Part shown: piece after piece, positions 17,163 through 26,590 of the stretch
Layout of the letters: every line of letters begins with the position of its first letter
Position numbering within the stretch: the first letter of the stretch is position 1
NCBI RefSeq assembly: GCF_000317285.1
Contig: NZ_AJLN01000153.1
Span: 1-64,000 of the forward strand
DNA: 64,000 bases
Origin: Chlorogloeopsis fritschii PCC 6912
GTDB lineage: Bacteria > Cyanobacteriota > Cyanobacteriia > Cyanobacteriales > Nostocaceae
Direction: 5' to 3'
Notes under the pieces: generated by a model
What the model saw: the letters and a program-made list of their open reading frames with translations, nothing else
Databases searched by the model: none
Told to the model about the DNA's origin: nothing
Translations under genes and position numbers: made by a program

Positions 17163-19457
17163 CTACGCTTCAATTACAACCCGGAGGTTACCGCGCTTTT
17201 TGGCAACTCGGCAAGCAGTTGTGCTGCCAGAACGCTCGAATTCCAAATCGAGGATGGTAGGGCCAACTCGTAGATTATGAAGTGAAAGGCGATTAATTGA
17301 TTCTGGTAAAGCAGGATCGATAATTCTGAGGCAGTTGTTGGGAGCGTCAGGTACCAAGTTCACCATCATTTGCAGTAGTTGAAAAATACTACCAGTAGCC
17401 CAAGCTTGGGGAGTACAAGCGACTGGATATTGCACAGGCGTATTATCTCCAATCCGCTCGAAGCCGCAAAACAATTCTGGAGGACGATTGTAAGGCTGCT
17501 TTCTAGTCATGTCGAATAAGCCTTCAAAAAGTTCCAAGGCTTGATCGACTAAACCAAGCGATCGCAACCCCATCGCAATTAATGCATTATCATGGGGCCA
17601 CACAGAACCTATATGATAGCCCATCGGATTGTAAGCTGGTGATAAGCTACTTAAAGTCCGAATACCCCAACCATTAAACATATCTGGTGCCCGCAGCCGC
17701 TCCGCAACACTGTAAGCTTTCTCAGGCGTAAAGATGCCTAAATGCAAACAATGACCTGGATTTGAGGTAATGCTATCTACTTGCTTGCCATCTCCATCTA
17801 AAGCCAAGGCGCAGAAATCCTGATCTTCCATCCAAAAGTCTCTGTTAAACCTCAACTTCAGGTTTCTTGCCTCTTCTAACCATCTGTCTGCCAAGTCTAG
17901 CCGCTTCTTCATCCTGGCAATTTCTGCCAAACGCATTTTTGCTGCATAAACATAGCCTTGTACTTCACAAAGAGCAATTGCCCCATTGGCTAGCTCTCCC
18001 TTGCGGTTGACAATACAATCACCAGAGTCTTTCCAGCCTTGGTTAGCAAGTCCACGTCTGGATTTGCGGTAGTAACTGAGATAGCCAGTTTCTTTCATAT
18101 TACGGTCGATCCACTCCATCGCCGCTAGTGCATTCGGCCAAAGCTGTTCTAAAGTTTCTAGATCGTGAGTCCAAGCATAGTATTCGGCATAAAGCATCAG
18201 CCATAAAGGGGTGGCGTCAACAGTACCGTAGTAAGGTGTATGAGGTATTTCTTGACAACGAGCTAGTTCCCCCAACCGGATCTCGTGGAGAATTTTGCCC
18301 GGTTCTTCTTCGCGCCACTCATCCTCGACTTTGCCTTGATATTGTGCTAAGAGAATTAGAGTTTCCTTCGCAATTTGGGAATTTAACATTAAAGTTTGGG
18401 AAGCTGTAATAATAGAATCCCGACCAAATAGCGTGGAATACCAAGGCACTCCCGCAGACACTGTTTTGTATTTGCCAAAAGACTGGCGCAACAAATACAT
18501 ATCTTGTTCAGCGCGTTCAAGCACTCGATTAAAAGTACCCCTGTCATCAGCACGAATACGTGTAATCTGTTGCACCCAGTTTTGTTCTTCCATCATCTCG
18601 GCAGCTTTTGCCTGAACTAAGGTGACAGCAGAACTCACAGTCGAACTAGGCTTGTTATTCGTCAACATATTGAGCCTGTAGCCCAACTTTTGTGTTTCGT
18701 GGGGTGCCATCTCTAGCTGCCACACTGCCGTGTAACCCTTGAAAAAGTCTGGTAGGCGATATTGGAAGTTGATGCGAGATTCCATTACCAAGCCATCCAA
18801 ACCTTGGTAAGCCAGCGTTAAGATTTTTTCCTGACCTGAATGTAAATGAATTTGGGGAGGAGAAGCACCATCACCAGAAGCATTTACTCCTTCCTCAAAT
18901 TTTGGTTCTACTAGGCGTAAAAGCTTACCCCGTTTTTCCCTACCAAAGCCTCGAACTTCAAATAAATCAGCAAAATCTGCTTCAAAACTGATGCTTATTT
19001 CAAAGGAGACTGTGGTTGTACTGTAGTTGGATATTTCTATTTCTTCAAATAATGCCCCATTCAGTACAATTTCTCGACGAATTCCAATTGTATCGGCTTG
19101 AAGGCGATCGTCAATTCTGGGATTAGTACATAACACCGAAAGCGAGAAACCTTTGTCAGCAGTACTACTGAGCAAAATAGGTGAATGCTCGTTAATCTGC
19201 AACTCTAAACGGCTCAGAAACCGGGTATCAGAGCAAAATAGCCCCATGCTAGGATTGCCGTCGTTGATCGAACACCCAGAAATATTACCTAAAGTATCTG
19301 TAACTAAAAATAAATCATCATCTTTAACAGTAAGTGTCGGTTGTGGTCTTTCACTAATAACGCAAGGCCATTCTGGGATAGGTAGAAATTCCGCAGGAAC
19401 AAAAGTTTTTCCATCCAAGACAATTTTTTCCGGTGTCATGAGCGTATCCGGTGTCAT
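17163..19457 (-). CDS. Amylo-alpha-1,6-glucosidase / glycogen debranching-like protein
   Basis: 764 residues. The N-terminal half (about 40-290) matches the beta-rich domain found before bacterial debranching-type enzymes, opening with FLVTDTLGNISGC and containing FCSDTRFLSRLELQIN. The C-terminal half is an alpha/alpha-barrel with AGVPWYSTLFGRDSIITA, TVDATPLWLMLYAEY, NQGWKDSGD and GSVWPHDNALIA, the acidic motifs expected for a GH15/GDE-type glycosidase. It likely acts on alpha-glucans or alpha-glucosides in the cytosol; 1,6-specificity is inferred from family only. Two near-identical ATG contexts (atgacaccgga) 18 bases apart make the start uncertain by six residues. Confidence 0.85.
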   Translation of the reverse strand: MTPDTLMTPEKIVLDGKTFVPAEFLPIPEWPCVISERPQPTLTVKDDDLFLVTDTLGNISGCSINDGNPSMGLFCSDTRFLSRLELQINEHSPILLSSTADKGFSLSVLCTNPRIDDRLQADTIGIRREIVLNGALFEEIEISNYSTTTVSFEISISFEADFADLFEVRGFGREKRGKLLRLVEPKFEEGVNASGDGASPPQIHLHSGQEKILTLAYQGLDGLVMESRINFQYRLPDFFKGYTAVWQLEMAPHETQKLGYRLNMLTNNKPSSTVSSAVTLVQAKAAEMMEEQNWVQQITRIRADDRGTFNRVLERAEQDMYLLRQSFGKYKTVSAGVPWYSTLFGRDSIITASQTLMLNSQIAKETLILLAQYQGKVEDEWREEEPGKILHEIRLGELARCQEIPHTPYYGTVDATPLWLMLYAEYYAWTHDLETLEQLWPNALAAMEWIDRNMKETGYLSYYRKSRRGLANQGWKDSGDCIVNRKGELANGAIALCEVQGYVYAAKMRLAEIARMKKRLDLADRWLEEARNLKLRFNRDFWMEDQDFCALALDGDGKQVDSITSNPGHCLHLGIFTPEKAYSVAERLRAPDMFNGWGIRTLSSLSPAYNPMGYHIGSVWPHDNALIAMGLRSLGLVDQALELFEGLFDMTRKQPYNRPPELFCGFERIGDNTPVQYPVACTPQAWATGSIFQLLQMMVNLVPDAPNNCLRIIDPALPESINRLSLHNLRVGPTILDLEFERSGSTTACRVAKKRGNLRVVIEA

Positions 19458-20115
19458 CAGCCAATATTCCGTGTAAAGGTCAATACTTTGTTTTGAGTCA
19501 GTTTAGCGTCAACAGGATAAAAGACGCTCTTGGAAAATCTTATAAGCTATATGAACAAAAATAATAATCACATCCGCCTAAAAATCAGCAACACATCAGA
19601 GAAACATCACTAAATCTTTATAATTGTATATTTAATTAAAGTTTTATAAAGCTCAAACAGAAAAAAATAGGAATTTTAAATTGTGCTTTTAAGCACATAC
19701 TTCATACACTTCGTCCAACAACAGCCTATATTTGGTTGTTAGCAGTGCAATGCAAGATTGTATATTGAGCTAATAGCTACTTTTTGGAAAATTACGATGC
19801 TAGCAAGTGGATAAACAACATCTAGGTGCATAGCTTGTGCTGCAAAAAGTACAGGAAACAAACAAAAGTGAGTCTACAATGGTGGTGTTCGCTATCTGCT
19901 TTTGATCGAGCATTATGCAGACACTCCAGCGCCTCCCTTAGTTTACTGTTAACAGCAATGCGGATTGCGCCTGCTTTTGCCAAAGTTACCATATAGCTGC
20001 TATTTACCATTCTTTACATATTGCAACTATCTGTTTGACTTTAGAGTTCGTTGTAATTTGTACAATGCAGCTGTGATGTGGATCTTGCCCAGATTGTGGC
20101 TCCCTTAGGACGTTC
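19458..20115. other. Gene-free AT-rich interval
   Basis: About 650 bp between divergent genes (glucosidase and histidine kinase). It must contain both promoters. I saw no RNA gene, no repeat family and no credible ORF; a 62-codon minus-strand frame here has no family resemblance. Confidence 0.5.
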
Positions 20116-22128
20116 ATGAGCATTTCAATTTCCGTGCTGAGCGATCTGCTTCAGGCTTTACCTAACCTGCGGCCCCAATTATATTTCAAAGCTTCGCTAA
20201 CGGCTCTTTCTCATGCGATGGAAGATCAGATTTTGGCTGCCACTTTAGAGCAGCCTTTAGTAATTGCTAGCTTTCAACGAGAGCGATTTTATCGCCAAGA
20301 AGCTCATCGTTATCAGCGGCTTGCCCAGCGAAGTAATCAAATATACGTGTTATCTGCTCCAGAAACAGATTTCACTAATAGCTCGGAATACTATGAAAAG
20401 ATAGCTTTTAGACCAGATGATGCCTTAAGTCAGGAGTGGCATCTGATAGTAATTGCTCAAAATTACGCTACTTGCCTAGTATGCCGAGAAAGTATTGGCT
20501 CTCTTGCCAAAAATAAAGAGTTAAGAGAGTTAAGCCCTAGTCTAGATATGGATGCAGCACGGAGGTTTGAGGGTATTTGGACAGCAGAAAGGGGAGTTAG
20601 CCTCAAAGCTGCTGAATTGCTTTTGGAGAGGATTTTAAATTACAGACCTGAGTTGATAGATAAGATTGATTTGGTGTGCCAGCGCTTTGGAATTGGAGAG
20701 CGCAAGAGTGACTCAAAGCCAATACAGCAACTAAGCGAATACGCTTGTGACATTGATACTGATCCGTTTGTACAGCGTTTGGTGACATACCTGCAAGCTA
20801 GTCAGTACAAATTGCACAAAGCCTATCGTTCTATTGCTGCCCAAGCGCGCAAAGAACGCTTAGTCAACTCGATTAGCACTGCAATTAGGCGATCGCTCAA
20901 TCCTCAAGAGATTCTCAAAGTTGCAGCGCAAGAGTTGGGACAACACTTGGGGGCTTGTCGCTGTTTAATTTATCGTGCTCAAGCTTCAGATACCCAAGCA
21001 ATCATTGAACACGAATTTTTGAGTCCTAATGTTTTATCTGTTGCCGGGCAAGCTTGGCCTTTAGAAAATAATCCTCTATTTCAGGAAGTTATCCAACAAG
21101 ATGAAGGCGTTTGTGTTGTTGATACTGTCAACGATTCGCGGGTAAGTAATTCAAAAGCGCTTTGGCATCTGGTGGAAAAATTTGCCATTCGCTCTTGGTT
21201 GATGGAACCGGTGCTGTTTCAGGGGCGATTGTTGGGAATTGTGGAATTGCACTATTGCAGCCACACTCCCCACGATTTGCAAGCCGGCGAATTGGATTTA
21301 GTAAAAGCGATCGCCACCCAAATTGGAGCAGCGCTGATTCAAGCAGAAGCTTACGCTAACCTAGAAGACTTGAACCAGCAACTCGAAGCTCTAGATCGCA
21401 CTCGCAGCAACCTGATTGCTATTACTGGACACGAACTTCGCACACCCTTATCTACAATTCAAGTCTGCTTGGAAAGTCTTGCGAGCGAACCTGATATGCC
21501 TTTAGAATTACAGCAAGTAATGCTGAATACAGCCCTTGCCGATTCCGAACGGATGCGAAAACTTGTCCAAGATTTCCTCACGCTTTCTAACCTTGAAAGT
21601 GGGCGGGTAGAGTGGCATCCAGAATCCCTCAGCTTACAAGAATGTATAGATTTAGCACTCAGTCGTATTCGTACCCGTATTGCCACCGATCCACTACCTA
21701 AAATTACAACCAAAATCGCACCCAACCTACCCCTAGTGAGAGCGGATGGTGATTGGTTGGTGGAAGTGATCGCCAAACTTGTAGACAACGCCTGTAAATT
21801 TACACCACCAGAAGGGCAAATCACCATTAAAGCTACTCGCAACGATAATAAAATGGTTGAGGTAACTGTGGCTGACACGGGAAGGGGGATAGAACCCAAT
21901 CGCCTCGAAATTGTGTTTGACCGCTTTTATCAAGAAGAGGGAGCACTGCGGCGTACTACTGGTGGTACGGGCTTGGGCTTGGCAATTTGTCGCCAAATAG
22001 TTAACGGTTGGGGTGGCGAAATTTGGGCAAAATCAACTGGAAAAAACCAAGGTAGTGAATTTCATTTCACCATACCCGCTATTGAAAGCAGTTCAGAGCA
22101 AACGCGCTCAAGAGTGAAGAGTAAGTAG
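20116..22128 (+). CDS. DICT-GAF sensor histidine kinase
   Basis: 670 residues. Residues about 1-130 form a DICT sensory domain (SISVLSDLLQALPNLRPQ ... EDQILA ... VIASFQRERFYRQEAHRYQRL). A GAF domain follows at about 253-410. The HisKA segment is IAITGHELRTPLSTIQ, with phospho-acceptor H439. The HATPase domain shows VDNACKFTPP, DTGRGIEPNRLEIVFDRFY and GGTGLGLAICRQIV. No membrane segment is present, so it is a soluble kinase. No response regulator is adjacent, so its partner is unknown. DICT domains are linked to light and signalling proteins in cyanobacteria. Confidence 0.92.
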   Translation: MSISISVLSDLLQALPNLRPQLYFKASLTALSHAMEDQILAATLEQPLVIASFQRERFYRQEAHRYQRLAQRSNQIYVLSAPETDFTNSSEYYEKIAFRPDDALSQEWHLIVIAQNYATCLVCRESIGSLAKNKELRELSPSLDMDAARRFEGIWTAERGVSLKAAELLLERILNYRPELIDKIDLVCQRFGIGERKSDSKPIQQLSEYACDIDTDPFVQRLVTYLQASQYKLHKAYRSIAAQARKERLVNSISTAIRRSLNPQEILKVAAQELGQHLGACRCLIYRAQASDTQAIIEHEFLSPNVLSVAGQAWPLENNPLFQEVIQQDEGVCVVDTVNDSRVSNSKALWHLVEKFAIRSWLMEPVLFQGRLLGIVELHYCSHTPHDLQAGELDLVKAIATQIGAALIQAEAYANLEDLNQQLEALDRTRSNLIAITGHELRTPLSTIQVCLESLASEPDMPLELQQVMLNTALADSERMRKLVQDFLTLSNLESGRVEWHPESLSLQECIDLALSRIRTRIATDPLPKITTKIAPNLPLVRADGDWLVEVIAKLVDNACKFTPPEGQITIKATRNDNKMVEVTVADTGRGIEPNRLEIVFDRFYQEEGALRRTTGGTGLGLAICRQIVNGWGGEIWAKSTGKNQGSEFHFTIPAIESSSEQTRSRVKSK

Positions 22129-22264
22129 GGGCTAGAGGCTAGGGGCTAGAGGCTAGGGGCTAAGAAGAGGACAAGGGGAATGTTTTTGATAAATTCTCCC
22201 ACTCCCCCACTCTCCCCCTCTCCCCCTCCTCTTATTTGTCCCTAGTCCCTAATCCCTAATCCCC
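22128..22264. repeat. Heptanucleotide STRRs before psaD
   Basis: taggggctagaggctagggg-type repeats at 22128-22163 and ccctagtccctaatccctaa at about 22238-22264. They fill the gap between the kinase gene and the psaD leader. Confidence 0.65.
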
Positions 22265-22351
22265 AAACAACTGTTACAGTTCCTTACACAATCGCAATAT
22301 AACCCCTGTTGCGGTGTTACGATTCCCTAAAAACTGTTGAGAGAAACCTCT

Positions 22352-22780
22352 ATGGCAGAAACACTTTCTGGACAAACTCCGATATTTGGCGGCAGCACTG
22401 GCGGCTTGCTCAAGAAAGCAGAAGTGGAAGAAAAATACGCTATCACTTGGACTAGCCCAAAAGAGCAAGTTTTTGAAATGCCCACTGGTGGCGCAGCCAA
22501 AATGCGGCAAGGACAAAACTTGTTGTATCTTGCTCGTAAAGAGCAATGCATAGCTTTGGGCAGTCAACTCCGCAGGTTCAAAATCACGGACTACAAAATT
22601 TACCGGATTTATCCCAACGGAGAAACTGCTTATATCCACCCAGCTGATGGTGTCTTCCCAGAGAAGGTTAACCAAGGGCGTCAAAAAGTCCGTTACAACG
22701 ATCGCAGAATCGGACAAAATCCCAGCCCTGCCAAACTTAAGTTCAGCGGTACAGCTACCTACGACGCTCCCAATTCATAG
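22352..22780 (+). CDS. psaD: Photosystem I reaction centre subunit II
   Basis: 142 residues, the normal cyanobacterial length. The sequence is unmistakable: [38 protein letters not shown] and [22 protein letters not shown]. PsaD is an extrinsic stromal-side subunit of photosystem I that docks ferredoxin and stabilises PsaC. The start is MAETLSG, with a purine-rich leader (gagagaaa); an in-frame ATG five codons upstream is out of line with the family. The neighbour trpE is also next to psaD in Synechocystis 6803. Confidence 0.97.
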   Translation: MAETLSGQTPIFGGSTGGLLKKAEVEEKYAITWTSPKEQVFEMPTGGAAKMRQGQNLLYLARKEQCIALGSQLRRFKITDYKIYRIYPNGETAYIHPADGVFPEKVNQGRQKVRYNDRRIGQNPSPAKLKFSGTATYDAPNS

Positions 22781-22930
22781 TTAAATAGGGAAATTTGGGA
22801 CTGGAGACTAGAGAAGTATGAAATCTGAAGTATAAAATATGTAAATTTATTTTACCCAGCAGTCAACTGCCTGCATGGTAGCTACAGACTTCAGACTTTC
22901 TCTAGTTCCTAGTCCCTAAATTTACAAACT

Positions 22931-24445
22931 ATGATTTTCCCTGACTTCTCTCAATTCTCCGATTTAGCTAAATTTGGCAACTTTGTTCCGGTATATCAAG
23001 AGTGGGTAGCGGATTTAGATACGCCTGTTTCCGCATGGTATAAGGTATGTGCCGGACAACCTTATAGTTTTTTGTTGGAATCAGTAGAAGGTGGGGAAAA
23101 ACTAGGACGCTATAGTTTATTGGGCTGTGATCCTTTATGGATTTTGGAAGCAAGGGGAAATCATACTACCCAGATGCATCGCGACGGTTCCCAAGTTGTA
23201 TTTGAAGGTGATCCTTTTACAGCTTTAGCTCAATGCTTAGAAGCCCTAAACCCAGTCAAGTTACCCCAATTACCGCCAGGAATTGGTGGTTTGTTCGGGT
23301 TTTGGGGCTATGAATTGATTCAGTGGATAGAACCGCGTGTGCCAGTTCATCCCCAAGATGAGCGGAATATCCCTGATGGTTTGTGGATGCAGGTAGATCA
23401 ACTGTTGATTTTCGATCAGGTAAAGCGGAAAATTTGGGCGATCGCTTATGCCGATTTGCGCGATCCGAATGTGGATTTACAAGCAGCGTATGAAAAAGCG
23501 TGCGATCGCGTCACTCAAATGGTTCATAAACTATCTCTACCACTTTCACCACAAAGTACCTTGTTGGAATGGAAGCCACCAGAAAATCGAGCATTAGCGG
23601 GAATAGAGGAATATCAAAGTAATTTCACCCGCGAAGAATTCTGCGCTAGCGTTGTTAAAGCAAAAGAATACATCAAAGCTGGCGATATCTTCCAAGTCGT
23701 AATTTCCCAGCGTTTATCAACAGAGTACACTGGCGATCCTTTTGCCTTATACCGTTCCTTGCGTCAGATTAATCCTTCCCCTTATATGTCATTCTTTAAC
23801 TTCCAGGATTGGCAAATCATCGGTTCTAGCCCGGAAGTGATGGTAAAAGCAGAACGCGATCCGGAAGGAGGGATAATCGCCACAGTACGTCCTATCGCTG
23901 GCACTCGTCCCCGTGGTAAGTCACCAAAAGAAGATGCAGCATTTGCTGAGGATTTACTCAAAGATCCCAAGGAAATAGCCGAACACGTTATGCTCGTAGA
24001 TTTAGGACGCAATGATTTGGGGCGCGTCTGCGAAAGTGGTACGGTAAAAGTAGACGAATTAATGGTCATTGAGCGTTACTCCCACGTCATGCATATTGTT
24101 AGCAATGTAGTGGGTAAATTAGCACCTGGTAAGACTGCATGGGATTTACTCAAAGCTTGCTTCCCTGCAGGCACAGTGAGCGGCGCACCCAAGATTCGAG
24201 CGATGGAAATTATCAATGAGTTAGAGCCTTCTCGACGGGGTGTGTATTCTGGCGTCTATGGATACTACGATTTTGAAGGACAATTGAATACTGCCATAGC
24301 AATTCGTACAATGGTAGTACGTAATAATACTGTAACAGTGCAAGCGGGTGCGGGATTGGTGGCAGATTCGGAGCCGGAGAAAGAGTATGAGGAGACTTTG
24401 AATAAGGCTAGGGGTTTGTTAGTAGCAATACGCTGTTTGCGGTGA
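22931..24445 (+). CDS. trpE: Anthranilate synthase component I
   Basis: 504 residues. The N-terminal region has the regulatory tryptophan-binding element FLLESVEGGEKLGRYSLLG, and the chorismate-binding domain shows FQVVISQRLS, SPYMSFFNF, PIAGTRPRGKS, ELLKDPKE-like and GAPKIRAMEIINELEP motifs with AGAGLVADS near the end. It converts chorismate and ammonia or glutamine to anthranilate, the first step of tryptophan synthesis, together with TrpG, which is not in the window. It begins 150 bp after psaD and may be separately transcribed. No leader peptide was recognised. Confidence 0.95.
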   Translation: MIFPDFSQFSDLAKFGNFVPVYQEWVADLDTPVSAWYKVCAGQPYSFLLESVEGGEKLGRYSLLGCDPLWILEARGNHTTQMHRDGSQVVFEGDPFTALAQCLEALNPVKLPQLPPGIGGLFGFWGYELIQWIEPRVPVHPQDERNIPDGLWMQVDQLLIFDQVKRKIWAIAYADLRDPNVDLQAAYEKACDRVTQMVHKLSLPLSPQSTLLEWKPPENRALAGIEEYQSNFTREEFCASVVKAKEYIKAGDIFQVVISQRLSTEYTGDPFALYRSLRQINPSPYMSFFNFQDWQIIGSSPEVMVKAERDPEGGIIATVRPIAGTRPRGKSPKEDAAFAEDLLKDPKEIAEHVMLVDLGRNDLGRVCESGTVKVDELMVIERYSHVMHIVSNVVGKLAPGKTAWDLLKACFPAGTVSGAPKIRAMEIINELEPSRRGVYSGVYGYYDFEGQLNTAIAIRTMVVRNNTVTVQAGAGLVADSEPEKEYEETLNKARGLLVAIRCLR

Positions 24446-24502
24446 AGTTAAAGGCGTTACAGGCGATCGCTTTTTATCTAATCTCAAACAAAAATATTCC
24501 GA

Positions 24503-24550
24503 CACCCTAGAAGGGTGCGGCTACATAAACTAAGCCTGCCTACGCAGGCT
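24503..24550. repeat. Two hairpins after trpE
   Basis: CACCCT-AGA-AGGGTG (24503-24517) is followed by AGCCTGC-CTAC-GCAGGCT (24533-24550). The second belongs to the dispersed AGCCTGC/AGCCCGC family. Either could terminate trpE transcription, but neither has a strong T tract. Confidence 0.55.
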
Positions 24551-24708
24551 AATTACTCCTTTCTCGCTTGAAGAATACCTAATCGAACTGGGAAGTTTTT
24601 TTAACTGATAAATTGCACCAAGATCAACAAGAGCCAGAGGCTGTTGCAACAGGTGCAAGATGTCAATTTAACGTAGACGCGCCTTCTTCGGCTTGTCGCA
24701 GGCTACCA

Positions 24709-24735
24709 CAAAGAACACAAAGAACACAAAGAAAA
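24709..24735. repeat. cacaaagaa 9-bp tandem repeat
   Basis: cacaaagaacacaaagaaca-type repeat. Its complement (tttgtgttctttgtgttctt) appears in the 134-bp tandem repeat near 38650 and 38780. Confidence 0.6.
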
Positions 24736-24820
24736 AAATAGGTCTGAAGTACTTTTGAATGAATAAAGAATCTAGAAAATTTGTCGGCATAAGATATGGG
24801 GAATATTCCAGAGGTTTTTT

Positions 24821-25063
24821 ATGAACAAGAAGATAACGGCTGTATTTGATGGCAGTGTTTTGCGTCCGGATGTATCCTTGGATTTGACGCCGAATACACG
24901 TTATGTGATTACAATTCAAGAGTTGAAGGAGCCATCATCTGGGGATGCTTGGGATGTGCTGGAGGCGATCGCAGGAACTGTTGACGCACCATCCGATTGG
25001 GCTAGCGAACACGATCATTATTTATACGGTACACCGAAGAAGGAAACTCCAGGCACTCCATGA
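24821..25063 (+). CDS. AF2212-like antitoxin (probable)
   Basis: 80 residues. KITAVFDGSVLRPDVSLDLTPNTRYVITI is the typical beginning of small antitoxins that precede PIN-domain toxins. It ends with a proline- and threonine-rich tail. A 4-nt ATGA overlap links its stop codon to the ATG of a frame that reads MSDERFFWVQ and stops. That looks like the first residues of a toxin that has been lost. It may therefore be a relic without a working partner. Confidence 0.65.
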   Translation: MNKKITAVFDGSVLRPDVSLDLTPNTRYVITIQELKEPSSGDAWDVLEAIAGTVDAPSDWASEHDHYLYGTPKKETPGTP

Positions 25064-25092
25064 GTGATGAGCGCTTTTTCTGGGTACAGTAA
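25060..25092 (+). pseudogene. Relic of a toxin start codon region (PIN-type suspected)
   Basis: The ATG overlaps the antitoxin stop as ATGA. Ten codons follow (MSDERFFWVQ) before a stop. PIN toxins coupled to this kind of antitoxin often begin with a short polar stretch, two aromatic residues and then the first catalytic Asp; here the Asp is missing and the frame ends. Identification rests on the coupling and a few residues only. Confidence 0.3.
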
Positions 25093-25123
25093 CAGTATTT
25101 ATCAAGACAAGAATCTTGACATT

Positions 25124-25996
25124 ATGCCAGAACAGTCATTTTTCTCTCGTTATTTGACAGGCGATCGCAAAAATGTTTGGGATGAACTTCAAGCATTAGG
25201 TGAAATTGTTGAGGAGCCTTTAAGAAGTGATGCTCTAGCCGTTGCACGCGAGACTATGAGGCGTGTCAAGATTAATTTAGAGATGATAGTACATCGTCTC
25301 AAGAAATTAGGTTTTCAATTTTTAGAATCCGATCGGGCATTTGTTCCAGTTCAGTCCCACACCTTACAGTTTTTAGATGACTTTGAACAACGGTGGGGAA
25401 CACTACCATTTTCTGTTCGTGCTTGGTATGAATATGTTCATTCAGTTAATCTGTTTGCATCAAAACCTATATCAAAAGATTTAATTCAGTCGCTTGACCC
25501 AACTCTGATCGCTTTAAGCTTTTATAATGGCTCAAATTTGTCCGATCACTTATCTGACAATGATGAGCTACGTTGGTATATGCATGGAATTACCTTTTTG
25601 AGTTTAGAAGAAAGCCTGACAGAAGTTTTAGAGACGAAGAAGAAGTTTCAGCAAGATTGGGCAGCAGGAAAAGTCGATGATTGGACTCGCGACTATTGTC
25701 TGAAAAATAAAATTGACCCAGCAGTTTTGACTGTAGACTTCTTACCAGTTGGCATGGCTATGAGCACTTGTGAGCCAATGGGTTTTGAGGTTGGTATGGC
25801 CAAGGCAGACTGTGTTATCTCTGACGACGATGATGAAATTAGCTTTGTTGATTTCCTTAGAGGGCGCTTACTTTCTGGAGGATTACTACATGGACACTGT
25901 GCCAGAAATCAACTGTACGATTATCTCTATATTGGGAAAATGCCTAATCACCTTCAGGTAATCTCTGAAGTTGTGGAAGGGTTACTGTTATTTTAG
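25124..25996 (+). CDS. Hypothetical protein, possibly SMI1/KNR4-like
   Basis: 290 residues from MPEQSFFSRYLTGDRKNVW; an ATG 20 codons upstream gives an unfamiliar leader that crosses the toxin relic. The N-terminus is helical (AVARETMRRVKINLEMIVHRLKKLGFQF). The middle stretch LPFSVRAWYEYVHSVNLFASKP resembles the LPxSxRAxYExxGSVN core of SMI1/KNR4-like families. The C-terminal part is acidic (SDDDDEISFVDFLRGRL). Function is not known; SMI1/KNR4 relatives are often immunity proteins, which would fit a TA-rich neighbourhood, but this is inference. Confidence 0.6.
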   Translation: MPEQSFFSRYLTGDRKNVWDELQALGEIVEEPLRSDALAVARETMRRVKINLEMIVHRLKKLGFQFLESDRAFVPVQSHTLQFLDDFEQRWGTLPFSVRAWYEYVHSVNLFASKPISKDLIQSLDPTLIALSFYNGSNLSDHLSDNDELRWYMHGITFLSLEESLTEVLETKKKFQQDWAAGKVDDWTRDYCLKNKIDPAVLTVDFLPVGMAMSTCEPMGFEVGMAKADCVISDDDDEISFVDFLRGRLLSGGLLHGHCARNQLYDYLYIGKMPNHLQVISEVVEGLLLF

Positions 25997-26050
25997 TTGA
26001 GTCTAGTACAGCTTGGGTTTTACTACTTGCTCAGAACTCTCTTGGGATAC

Positions 26051-26374
26051 TCAGTTGAAATTCAATAGATTTTCATACTCTGGGGATTTTCGGATGAAAT
26101 TTGCATAACTTAACAAAATCTGCTTTAAATTTCCTACATTTCCCCGGCGTTCTTGAAGTTTTGCGGCTGTATAAATAGCCCATGCCAAATCGCAAGCTAG
26201 ATCGCTTCTTAAAGATTGTTCGCTGACATCCACACAAGCATTTAGGAGATAGCTAACAATTTCGTTAGCTAAGGCGATCGCATCCAATGGTTCCATTTCA
26301 TTACTGATACTTAAGTCATCGAAGGCATCCTGACAATCTTCAGATGTTGCTTTTCCATCTAGCCATCGCTCCAC
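26051..26374 (-). CDS. Hypothetical protein
   Basis: Up to 107 residues, helical, ending NVGNLKQILLSYANFIRKSPEYENLLNFN. The frame has only a GTG as possible start and an in-frame stop six codons upstream of it, so the gene may be 5'-truncated. No family was recognised. It is convergent with the preceding gene. Confidence 0.45.
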   Translation of the reverse strand: MERWLDGKATSEDCQDAFDDLSISNEMEPLDAIALANEIVSYLLNACVDVSEQSLRSDLACDLAWAIYTAAKLQERRGNVGNLKQILLSYANFIRKSPEYENLLNFN

Positions 26375-26590
26375 AGTAGAGAGTCCAGTCTAAATGGCAT
26401 ATCACCCCAAGCATCTCATTCTGAAATGACAATATTAATTTGGTTTTCAAAATATATCTATTGATAAATAAATACTTACGTAATTGATAGTTATTTCATT
26501 ATAATCAACACACATCAAAATACTTTTAGTATTTGTGCATCTACATAATTGGCGTTTTTGCCTAATTAATTCTTTTTAATTATTTACAAT

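Noticed and set aside
19822-20010. 62-codon minus-strand frame before the histidine kinase
   Set aside because: No ribosome binding site, family pattern or composition that supports coding.
22274-22717. Minus-strand frame opposite psaD
   Set aside because: It is a shadow of the psaD coding sequence.
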